A DNA stretch of 64,000 nucleotides from Bacteroidetes bacterium GWF2_43_63 (GTDB lineage: Bacteria > Bacteroidota > Bacteroidia > Bacteroidales > DTU049): assembly GCA_001769275.1 (NCBI GenBank), contig MEOQ01000040.1:1-64000 (forward strand). The letters run 5' to 3'. A program made the translations under genes and the position numbers. Below are positions 48,774 through 55,864 of this stretch, in pieces (position 1 is the stretch's first letter; each line of letters starts with the position of its first letter). A model generated the notes under the pieces. That model saw only the letters and a program-made list of their open reading frames with translations, had not been told where the DNA came from and did not search any database.

Positions 48774-48802
48774 AAAATGCCCATCCAAATGGAAAGGCAT
48801 TC
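48774..48802 (-). terminator. rho-independent terminator of dinD
   Basis: On the minus strand the hairpin AATGCCTTTCCAT / ATGGGCATT is followed by eight T. It lies just after the dinD stop and just before the end of the convergent MFS gene. Confidence 0.8.
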
Positions 48803-48816
48803 AACTGTAGCTTTTA

Positions 48817-49680
48817 TTAAACCTTAGTTTTCTTCTTTCTTAATTTTGTGTTTGAAGCATTCGATTTTACTTTTTTTGTCTCGCTGTCAATCCTTCGCTG
48901 CACCTTTTTAATGTCTTCGCCGGCAGGCAGATCTTCAGGCTTAACGCCGCGTTTCAGCAGGATTTTTCTGACAGATGTGTTGTTGATGATGTGTTCTTCA
49001 GTAATATCGCCACACTCTTCCAGGTCTTTTTCTACAACGTTGTGACTGGTGAGTTCTGTTGCAAAATCTTTTGCTTTGATCAGCAAGGTAGGTAGAAAGT
49101 CTGCCATTGGCCTGGAATCAGGCACAAGAAGCTTCTTTTTCATCTCAAGAGTAGCCTTTCCACCAAACAGTGCTTTGTCGCCCTGAGAACGGATATGAGC
49201 AAACCCTTTTTCATCTATTCCTTTACTGAAAAGAATTTCGGAAAGTTTCTTTTCCGACTTGGTCAATTTTGCTCTTGCATTAACCCTGGCTACATCTAAT
49301 AATCGTTGTTCAACCAATTCCTGCTTTCTTGTTTGAACAGCGAAATAGGTTTGTGCGAATGCTATTTCGGGTTTATTGGGATCACCATTCTGCGCCACAA
49401 CATAGCATGCATAGCGGGTTAGCGCAATATCTGAAAGCTCTCTTACGCTACCAGAGCCAATTACGACCATTTTCCTGACGTCAGGAAAATGGTCTAGCGC
49501 TCTCTCACCAACGTTTTCCAGAGATTGCTTAGATTTGTCAATTGTCTTTTGAAAGTTTTCCCATTTAGTATATCCGAGTATTTCCATGAGCTCTCTGGCG
49601 CTCCAGCACTCAATATCCTGATATACATAACAGGCATTTTCAAATTTATTAAAGAGTTCCGTGATTTCTTCTTTTTTCAT
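48817..49680 (-). CDS. dinD: DNA-damage-inducible protein D
   Basis: A 287-residue DinD protein. The N-terminal BRO-N-like domain starts FENACYVYQDIECWSARELMEILGYTKWENF. The conserved DHFPDVRKMV ... LTRYACYVVAQNGDPNKPEIAFAQTYFAVQTRKQELVEQ follows. A central helical part and a basic C-terminus (NTKLRKKKTKV) complete it. In E. coli DinD is an SOS protein reported to restrain RecA filaments. Here it is downstream of and in the same direction as ssb, with a terminator between them. A perfect 30-bp palindrome lies inside the gene. No LexA-like box was identified by eye. Confidence 0.92.
   Translation of the reverse strand: MKKEEITELFNKFENACYVYQDIECWSARELMEILGYTKWENFQKTIDKSKQSLENVGERALDHFPDVRKMVVIGSGSVRELSDIALTRYACYVVAQNGDPNKPEIAFAQTYFAVQTRKQELVEQRLLDVARVNARAKLTKSEKKLSEILFSKGIDEKGFAHIRSQGDKALFGGKATLEMKKKLLVPDSRPMADFLPTLLIKAKDFATELTSHNVVEKDLEECGDITEEHIINNTSVRKILLKRGVKPEDLPAGEDIKKVQRRIDSETKKVKSNASNTKLRKKKTKV
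49465..49494. repeat. perfect 30-bp palindrome inside dinD
   Basis: The left half GACCATTTTCCTGAC is followed at once by its exact reverse complement, with no loop. It encodes the conserved DHFPDVRKMV-type region of DinD on the minus strand. Confidence 0.9.
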
Positions 49681-49711
49681 AAAACAGTTTTTTTAAGATA
49701 GCCTATGGTTT

Positions 49712-49747
49712 AAAAAAGCGCCGCTCCCCTTCAGGAAACGGCGCTTA
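49712..49747 (-). terminator. rho-independent terminator of ssb
   Basis: On the minus strand the stem AAGCGCCG / CGGCGCTT with a 13-base loop is followed by a T run, about 20 bases after the ssb stop and 32 bases before dinD. Confidence 0.85.
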
Positions 49748-49767
49748 GACCCAATTAAAGAAAGCAA

Positions 49768-50199
49768 TTATGCCGGAATGGCAAATAGTTCTGTTGCTAC
49801 TGTTTCAAACATATTACGCTTGTTGCCGTCTTTGTCTTCCCAGGTGCGGTAGTTCAGATAACCTTTGATTTTCACTTTATTGCCCCTACGCAACCATGTG
49901 AGCGCTTCTTCAGCGGTGTTGTTCCAAACTACAACCGGAAACCAGTTCGTGATTTTCTGTCCTTCCCCTTCTCCGTCGGTGCGGAGGGTGCGATGTGTGG
50001 CAAGTTTAAACCTGATTTTCTTTTTCCCGCTTGCAAAATCCTGCACTTCAGGATCGAATCCTACGTAGCCACATAGTTCAACTACATTCATTTCGCGCTG
50101 AGCAGCAGTAGATGTTTCTTTTTCATTTTCCTGTACGAGGTCGATGTTTTCGAGTTCTTCGTTCATTTCAATCACTTTTGTTTCATTGTTCTTTTTCAT
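49768..50199 (-). CDS. ssb: single-stranded DNA-binding protein, tail-less, with acidic N-terminal extension
   Basis: A 143-residue SSB. The OB fold covers about residues 37-140: VELCGYVGFDPEVQDF, KKIRFKLATHR, TNWFPVVVWNNTAEEALTWLRRGNKVKIKGYLNYRTWEDKDGNKR. It ends right after the fold at LFAIPA, without the flexible linker and the acidic DDDIPF-type tip that recruits partner proteins. Instead there is a Glu/Asn-rich N-terminal extension of about 36 residues. A start at the internal Met37 is possible and would remove it. dinD follows on the same strand. Confidence 0.88.
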   Translation of the reverse strand: MKKNNETKVIEMNEELENIDLVQENEKETSTAAQREMNVVELCGYVGFDPEVQDFASGKKKIRFKLATHRTLRTDGEGEGQKITNWFPVVVWNNTAEEALTWLRRGNKVKIKGYLNYRTWEDKDGNKRNMFETVATELFAIPA

Positions 50200-50370
50200 A
50201 CGTGTTAGTTTTAGTTGTTTAAAAAGTTTTTTTAGTTAGCCGGATTGATTGACTTCCGACGGTGCAAAGTAACGGTGACCTTTTCGGCCGAGTCGGTTAA
50301 TAAGTACTTACTTTCGACTATAAATGTTTGTAATCGTTTATTGTCGGATATGCGACTGTAAATCAGTATA

Positions 50371-50402
50371 ATAAAAAAGCACGCTCAATGGCGTGCTTTT
50401 CG
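50371..50402 (-). terminator. rho-independent terminator of iorAB
   Basis: On the minus strand AAAGCACGC / GCGTGCTTT with a six-base loop, followed by six T, about 30 bases after the iorB stop. The A-run on the other side means it could also work for the plus strand. Confidence 0.85.
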
Positions 50403-50429
50403 AAAAAAGTGATATTAATTTGATTGAAT

Positions 50430-51017
50430 TTACTTTTTAATGTATTGCTGGGCAAATTCTACGCCTGCATTAAAGGCACTAATATTTGTTGCAACAACTT
50501 CTTCGCCTTTACGGCCAAATAAGTTTCTAATAGCATTTTCAAAGTAATTTCTTTCTATCCCGAGAAATGCAAAAGCTGCCCCTAGCACCACCATGTTGGC
50601 TGATTTTGGAGCATTCAGTTTCGTAGCAATTTCGTCTGCGTCGATCAGAATGTGATTATTAATTTTCTTAATCTCCGAATATATTTTTTCAAGCTCCGGA
50701 TAATTTCCAATATTGACAAACGATTTTGAATTTGTAATCAACCATCCGTCTTTGTGAAGATAGGGCAGATAACGAAGTGACTCCATTGGTTCTACCGACA
50801 AAATCATGTCGGCCTGACCCATTGGTATCAGATCAGAATGAACCACATCTTCCGATATGCGCAGGTGGCTCTGGACGTCACCACCACGCTGGCTCATACC
50901 GTGTACTTCAGCTTGCTTGAGATACCAGCCTTTATCAACTGCAGCGAGCCCGATGGTGGCAGCAATGGAAAGAATTCCCTGTCCGCCGACGCCTGATAAT
51001 ATGATGTCTTTTTTCAT
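50430..51017 (-). CDS. iorB: indolepyruvate oxidoreductase subunit beta
   Basis: A 195-residue gamma-type subunit of a 2-oxoacid:ferredoxin oxidoreductase, beginning MKKDIILSGVGGQGILSIAATIG with the GVGGQG loop. Other typical segments are QAEVHGMSQRGGDVQSHLRIS and NMVVLGAAFAF. With IorA it oxidatively decarboxylates arylpyruvates (from Trp, Phe and Tyr) to aryl-acetyl-CoA, reducing ferredoxin. It starts 13 bases after iorA and is followed by a terminator. Confidence 0.94.
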   Translation of the reverse strand: MKKDIILSGVGGQGILSIAATIGLAAVDKGWYLKQAEVHGMSQRGGDVQSHLRISEDVVHSDLIPMGQADMILSVEPMESLRYLPYLHKDGWLITNSKSFVNIGNYPELEKIYSEIKKINNHILIDADEIATKLNAPKSANMVVLGAAFAFLGIERNYFENAIRNLFGRKGEEVVATNISAFNAGVEFAQQYIKK

Positions 51018-51030
51018 GTTCCTTTTTTAA

Positions 51031-52638
51031 TTAGTTTGCTTTATTCTTGAATTTCTCACGCATTCTGCGGTTAAGTGTCTGGATGCATTCGCGGGTAGGA
51101 ATAATCACAGAAACGCCGTTGTATGCAAGTTCCTCTTTGAAAATCTGCGTGTTTTCCTCGTGATTTTTCTTCAACGGTTTCAGAATGCGAATATGTTCGG
51201 GTTCCACTCCAAGCCCAGTCACAATATCCTTCACTCTTCCAAATGCAGCAGAATCCTGACCTCCGGTCATACCAGTCGTTGAGTTATCAAGTAAAACAAC
51301 GGTGATGGGTGATTTGGCAATAACAGCATCAAGCAAACCTGTCATTCCGCTGTGACAGAATGTCGAATCGCCAATAACGGCAACAGCGGGAACAAGACCT
51401 GCATCAGCAGCGCCTTTGGCCATGGTGATTGAGGCACCCATGTCTACACAGCTATTGATGGCTTCAAATGGGGGCAGAGCACCCAGCGTATAGCAACCGA
51501 TATCGCTGAAAACACGACCCTTTGAATAATCGCGCAAAGCCTCATTCATGGCATTGTAGCTATCGATATGCGGGCAGCCAGTACACATGGAGGGTGGACG
51601 GCCGACAATAAGTTCAGGAGATGGAAGTCCGTGAGTATCGGCCATTCCAAAGGCTCGGGCAATGATGTTCGGATTGAGTTCTCCGGTCCGGGGAATGCGT
51701 TCGTCAAAACGTCCGGAGACATTAATACCACGGTGTAAAAGGCCGGCAATAAGTTCTTCGATCATCGGGTATCCATCTTCCAGAATCATAATACGTTCAG
51801 TATTGTCGGCCAGATTTTCGACGAGGTTCACAGGCAGTGGATACTGACCAATCTTCAACACCGGAAACGGACATCCCTGAGGAAAGTTTTCCATCAGGTA
51901 ATTATATGCGATACCGCATGCGATCACGCCCATCGATTTATCGGGGCCGTCAATCAACTGATTGAATCCCGAAGTAGCACTTTCATTACGAAACCCGGAT
52001 TGGTTTGCCAGCAGCATGCTGTAGCGCTTGCGGGCAATGGCGGGCAGCAATACAAATTGACGAAGATCTGAGGGAAGTGACAGCTCGTTTTGCTTGCGGC
52101 TTTCAATCCGGGCAACACCGGAACGACTGTGAGCCAGACGTGTTGTGATGCGCATCAGAACCGGAACTTTGAACTTTTCGCTGAGTTCGAAACCATAATG
52201 AACCATGTCATATGCTTCCTGCTGGTTTGAGGGCTCAAGAATGGGGACATTGGCAAATTTTCCGTAGACGCGGCTATCCTGCTCGTTTTGTGATGAATGC
52301 ATGGAAGGGTCGTCAGCCGACACAACGATCATTCCTCCGTTTACACCGGTAATAGCTGAGTTCATAAAAGGGTCAGCTGCTACATTGAGCCCGACATGTT
52401 TCATACATACCATGGTCCGTTTACCGGCATATGACATTCCGAGAGCTGCTTCCATGGCGGTCTTTTCGTTAGCACCCCAAGACGCCAGAATTCCTTTCTG
52501 CTTTGCTTCTTTACTCGCGCGAACGTATTCTGTGATTTCAGTGGAGGGAGTCCCTGGATAGGCATAAATGCCCGAAATGCCAGAATCGATGGCTCCCGTC
52601 GCAATGGCTTCATCGCCTAATAACAATTGTTTTTGCAT
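51031..52638 (-). CDS. iorA: indolepyruvate oxidoreductase subunit alpha, lacking the ferredoxin domain
   Basis: A 535-residue thiamine-diphosphate subunit. The N-terminal pyrimidine-binding part has YPGTPSTEITEY and GANEKTAMEAALGMSYAGKRTM. The C-terminal TPP-binding part has GDSTFCHSGMTGLLDAV and LDNSTTGMTGGQDS. CTGCPHIDSYNAM marks the shared cysteine segment. The classical archaeal IorA (over 600 residues) ends in a two-cluster ferredoxin domain; here the chain stops at MREKFKNKAN with no CxxCxxC motifs, so electrons must leave through a separate ferredoxin. First gene of the iorAB operon. Confidence 0.94.
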   Translation of the reverse strand: MQKQLLLGDEAIATGAIDSGISGIYAYPGTPSTEITEYVRASKEAKQKGILASWGANEKTAMEAALGMSYAGKRTMVCMKHVGLNVAADPFMNSAITGVNGGMIVVSADDPSMHSSQNEQDSRVYGKFANVPILEPSNQQEAYDMVHYGFELSEKFKVPVLMRITTRLAHSRSGVARIESRKQNELSLPSDLRQFVLLPAIARKRYSMLLANQSGFRNESATSGFNQLIDGPDKSMGVIACGIAYNYLMENFPQGCPFPVLKIGQYPLPVNLVENLADNTERIMILEDGYPMIEELIAGLLHRGINVSGRFDERIPRTGELNPNIIARAFGMADTHGLPSPELIVGRPPSMCTGCPHIDSYNAMNEALRDYSKGRVFSDIGCYTLGALPPFEAINSCVDMGASITMAKGAADAGLVPAVAVIGDSTFCHSGMTGLLDAVIAKSPITVVLLDNSTTGMTGGQDSAAFGRVKDIVTGLGVEPEHIRILKPLKKNHEENTQIFKEELAYNGVSVIIPTRECIQTLNRRMREKFKNKAN

Positions 52639-52724
52639 ATTTTGCTTTTCTTTTTATTCTGCAACGAAAATAATTAATTTTTTTCTTTTGGAGACATAAA
52701 ACAAATTTGAATTATTTTTACATC

Positions 52725-53315
52725 ATGAATTACTTGTTTCATTTGGTTTTAAGTGGTGAAAATCCTGATATTATTATCGGGAATTACATTGCTGATCATA
52801 TCAGAGGGACAAAAATCGTAAATGAACTACCCAATCCTGTGTTGAAAGGCGTGTTGATGCACAGAGCCATTGATGCCTACAGCGATATGCATCCTGCTGT
52901 GCGACACAGTGTGGCTTTGCTTAAACCCTCTCATGCGAAGTATGCACCAGTGGCTGTCGATATTTTGTACGATCATTTTCTGATCAAAAACTGGATTCAG
53001 TTTGTGAAGGTTCCTTTGGTCAAGAAAATCAATTCATTTTATGCCTTGCTGGACGAACGAATGGACACATTGCCCCCAAAAAGCCAGAAAGTTTCCAGAA
53101 AACTCATGCAGGATAACTGGTTTGGGATGTATGAATCATTTGATGGTTTGAATGATATTTTCATCGGCGTTAACAAAAGAACGCATTTTGAAAATGCACT
53201 TCCCGATACAGTTGAATATCTCGTAAAGTATTACAATGAACTCGACAACGATTTTAATGTTTTTGCCCGGGATATATTCGCGTTTGTATCTTTGCACACC
53301 AGGTACCGTTTGTAA
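52725..53315 (+). CDS. ACP phosphodiesterase-like (AcpH/DUF479) protein
   Basis: A 196-residue protein of the AcpH family. Conserved features are the N-terminal MNYLFHLVLSG, GNYIADHIRGTK, GVLMHRAIDAYSDMHPAVRHS and VAVDILYDHFLIKNW, with the His/Asp set of an HD-like metal site. In E. coli AcpH removes phosphopantetheine from acyl carrier protein. The ATG at 52725 is taken instead of a TTG at 52707. It is followed within 12 bases by a lipoprotein gene and then an M48 protease gene, so it probably heads a three-gene unit. Confidence 0.88.
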   Translation: MNYLFHLVLSGENPDIIIGNYIADHIRGTKIVNELPNPVLKGVLMHRAIDAYSDMHPAVRHSVALLKPSHAKYAPVAVDILYDHFLIKNWIQFVKVPLVKKINSFYALLDERMDTLPPKSQKVSRKLMQDNWFGMYESFDGLNDIFIGVNKRTHFENALPDTVEYLVKYYNELDNDFNVFARDIFAFVSLHTRYRL

Positions 53316-53327
53316 TCAATTCTATCT

Positions 53328-54017
53328 ATGAAAAATATTTTCCTCATTCTGTCTGTTTTTCTGTTTTTTATTGTTTCATGTGGTAACAAACCAGACGAGG
53401 CAAAAGTGAATTCCATGCTGGATTCTTTGAAAGAAATTCCGGCAACAGCCCCCTCGGATTCAGATCAGTTTGGCTATAAAACCGGCGTAATTGTTTACAC
53501 TTCTTCAACAATGGGCATTAACCAGGAAATTACGATGTGGTTTGATGATTTCGGGCGTGTTACACTGAGCGAAATAAAGTCATCCATGCTTGGGCAGCAG
53601 ATACATCAGTTGAATATTGTAAAGGATTCAATGGTTTATAATATCGATATGATTTCGAAATCAGGCACATGGATGGCTTTGTCCGATGATTCCGCGTCGG
53701 CCAGTTACAATTACCGAACATTGACCAATGACGATTTGAAAATGTATAATATTGTATTCGAAGGCAACGAAGATTTCCTTGGTAAAGAATGCAAAATATA
53801 TAGCCAGAAAGAGATGGTCAATGATCAGGAAATCGACATGAAAGTCTGGATTTGGGAAGGTCTGCCATTGAAGTCAATCTCAACGGTATCCGGAATTAAA
53901 GTCTCTATGGAGGCATTAAACTTAAAAGTGAACATTGACATTCCTGCCGGTAAATTTGATGTTCCGGCAGGTGTTACAATAAAAGAAGTGAGCGAATCTG
54001 AAAAATATCCTTCCTAA
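53328..54017 (+). CDS. lipoprotein of unknown function
   Basis: A 229-residue lipoprotein; MKNIFLILSVFLFFIVSC places the acceptor Cys at residue 18. The mature part opens with a short Lys/Asp-rich tether, then beta-type repeats such as EITMWFDDFGRVTLSEIKS and EIDMKVWIWEGLPLKSIS. This is reminiscent of LolA/DUF4412-like chaperone folds, but no firm match can be claimed. The C-terminus has VNIDIPAGKFDVPAGVTIKEV. It lies between the AcpH-like gene and the M48 protease, 12 bases from each. Confidence 0.75.
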   Translation: MKNIFLILSVFLFFIVSCGNKPDEAKVNSMLDSLKEIPATAPSDSDQFGYKTGVIVYTSSTMGINQEITMWFDDFGRVTLSEIKSSMLGQQIHQLNIVKDSMVYNIDMISKSGTWMALSDDSASASYNYRTLTNDDLKMYNIVFEGNEDFLGKECKIYSQKEMVNDQEIDMKVWIWEGLPLKSISTVSGIKVSMEALNLKVNIDIPAGKFDVPAGVTIKEVSESEKYPS

Positions 54018-54029
54018 TCAGCAATTTTA

Positions 54030-55289
54030 ATGGAAAATCTCATATTCACGCTGATTATCGCTTTTCTTCTTTTTGACAGCATCTTCGACACTTGGCTGTC
54101 GGTGCTCAATTCAAGAAACTGGCCTCAAACCGTTCCGGAAAGAATTGCGTCTGTTTTTACACAGGAAAAATTTCTGAAAGCACGTGACTATTCATTTGAC
54201 CGAAGCCGGCTTTCTCACATTGTTTCATTTTTTCAGCTGGCTTTAATACTTGTAATGCTTTTTTCCGGCGGATTTGCATTGGTTGATAAACTGGCTGCAG
54301 ATATATGGACTCATCCGATCGGGCAATCCCTCGTGTTTTTTGGCATTCTGCTTTTTGGAGCAGATGTTCTGTCATTGCCTTTTCAATATTATTCCGTTTT
54401 CACTATTGAGCAGAAATACGGGTTTAATAAATCGACTCCGGCTATTTTTATTGGAGATAAAGTCAAATCCTGGATCATGTCGGTCATTTTGGGTGGTGGA
54501 ATTTTCTGGCTGCTGGCTGAAATTTATTACTCAATACCTGATTATTTCTGGCTGCTGGCCTGGGGTGTGCTTACCTTGTTTTCGCTGCTGATGACCATGT
54601 TCTACAGCAATATTATTGTGCCGCTATTCAACAAACAAACTCCACTTGAGGCAGGTGAACTCAGAGACGCGATTGAAAATTTTGCGCAGACAAATGGTTT
54701 TAACCTTAAAAATATTTACGTCATCAATGGCAGCAAGCGCTCAACAAAATCGAATGCCTATTTCACCGGCATTGGACCGAAGAAACGCATTGTACTTTAT
54801 GACACCCTCATCGAGAAGCATACGTCAGAAGAGATTGTTGCTGTGCTCGCGCATGAAATTGGTCATTACAAAATGAAACATGTGACAGTCGGTTTCCTGA
54901 TGAGTGCGGCTCTCAATCTGGGTATGCTCTATCTGCTGAATATTCTGCTCACCCGAACTGAATTTACAGCTGCACTCGACATGGAGCCATCGCTGCACGG
55001 ATCGTTGCTGGTTTTTGCTTTATTATTCAGTCCGGTTTCGACAATCATTGGTATTGTTTCCAACATCATTTCGCGCCGCCATGAGTTTGCGGCAGATAGC
55101 TTTGCATGGGAACACACTCACACAACAGCTTTGGCGGATGCATTAATCAAACTGTCTGTCGATAATCTTAGTAATCCGACGCCGCATCCGTACTATGTTT
55201 TCGTGAATTACAGCCATCCGCCTGTGCTGGAACGGTTGAAGGCATTGGATAACTTCTCTGTCACGGATTGCAAATCCGCGCCAGAGTGA
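54030..55289 (+). CDS. M48 family membrane metallopeptidase (Ste24/CAAX-protease-like)
   Basis: A 419-residue integral-membrane zinc protease. Several transmembrane helices fill residues about 1-200. The zinc motif HEIGH is at about residues 275-279 in VLAHEIGHYKMKHV, and the third ligand is in RRHEFAADSFAWEH near residue 352. NAYFTGIGPKKRIVLYDTLIEK precedes the zinc site as in Ste24 homologues. In eukaryotes Ste24 trims prenylated proteins; bacterial members are thought to do membrane protein quality control. It ends 105 bases before DUF3127. Confidence 0.93.
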   Translation: MENLIFTLIIAFLLFDSIFDTWLSVLNSRNWPQTVPERIASVFTQEKFLKARDYSFDRSRLSHIVSFFQLALILVMLFSGGFALVDKLAADIWTHPIGQSLVFFGILLFGADVLSLPFQYYSVFTIEQKYGFNKSTPAIFIGDKVKSWIMSVILGGGIFWLLAEIYYSIPDYFWLLAWGVLTLFSLLMTMFYSNIIVPLFNKQTPLEAGELRDAIENFAQTNGFNLKNIYVINGSKRSTKSNAYFTGIGPKKRIVLYDTLIEKHTSEEIVAVLAHEIGHYKMKHVTVGFLMSAALNLGMLYLLNILLTRTEFTAALDMEPSLHGSLLVFALLFSPVSTIIGIVSNIISRRHEFAADSFAWEHTHTTALADALIKLSVDNLSNPTPHPYYVFVNYSHPPVLERLKALDNFSVTDCKSAPE

Positions 55290-55370
55290 TGCCGGGGCCG
55301 CGCCAAAGTAAGGGACCTTCAATTGTGAATAAAAAAACACATTTGTTGTAATCCGAAAAACGATTTTTAC

Positions 55371-55378
55371 TATTTTTG
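55371..55378 (+). promoter_or_regulatory. -7 promoter element (TATTTTTG)
   Basis: TAnnTTTG with TTTG at 55342-55345 as the upstream box, 17 bases before the DUF3127 ATG. Confidence 0.55.
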
Positions 55379-55394
55379 TTCAAAAGAAATTATA

Positions 55395-55763
55395 ATGGAA
55401 TTATCAGGAAAAATCATTCAGGTGCTCGAGGTTGCGAGCGGGCAGGGACAGAATGGCACATGGAAGCGCCAGGATTTCATTCTGGAAGTACCGGGACAAT
55501 ACCCGAAAAAAATATGTATCACCATTTTCGGTGACAAAGTGGAGCAGTTCAATGTGAAACAGGGTGAGGAAGTACGGGTTGAAGCAGACATCGAAAGCCG
55601 CGAATTCAACGGCCGCTGGTACACCAGTGTTAAGGCCTGGAAAGTTGAAAAAGCTGGTGGCGATATGCAGGACCGCATGCCCGATTATGACGTGGCACAG
55701 AACACACCAACTTCAGGTGGAATCGACCTTTCAATCAGCGAAGGCGACGATTTACCTTTCTGA
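55395..55763 (+). CDS. DUF3127 OB-fold protein with SSB-like acidic tail
   Basis: A 122-residue protein. Residues about 1-90 are the DUF3127 domain (MELSGKIIQVLEVASGQGQNGTWKRQDFILEV, KICITIFGDKVEQFNVKQGEEVRVEADIESREFNGRWYTSVKAWKVE), an OB-like beta barrel typical of Bacteroidota. A flexible linker leads to a C-terminal EGDDLPF, which closely resembles the DDDIPF tip by which bacterial SSB proteins dock replication and repair enzymes. This suggests a role on single-stranded DNA or in partner recruitment, as inference. Monocistronic with its own promoter. Confidence 0.88.
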   Translation: MELSGKIIQVLEVASGQGQNGTWKRQDFILEVPGQYPKKICITIFGDKVEQFNVKQGEEVRVEADIESREFNGRWYTSVKAWKVEKAGGDMQDRMPDYDVAQNTPTSGGIDLSISEGDDLPF

Positions 55764-55850
55764 GTTTTCAGTGAATAATGCTTGATTTAATTTATTCTTT
55801 ATCAAGATCAACTTTTGTGCTGATATCCGTTTGATTTCAGCTTAAATAAC

Positions 55851-55858
55851 TATTTTTG
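55851..55858 (+). promoter_or_regulatory. -7 promoter element (TATTTTTG)
   Basis: TAnnTTTG ending 6 bases before the glycosyltransferase ATG at 55865, so the transcript should be leaderless or nearly so. Confidence 0.5.
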
Positions 55859-55864
55859 TCCTTA

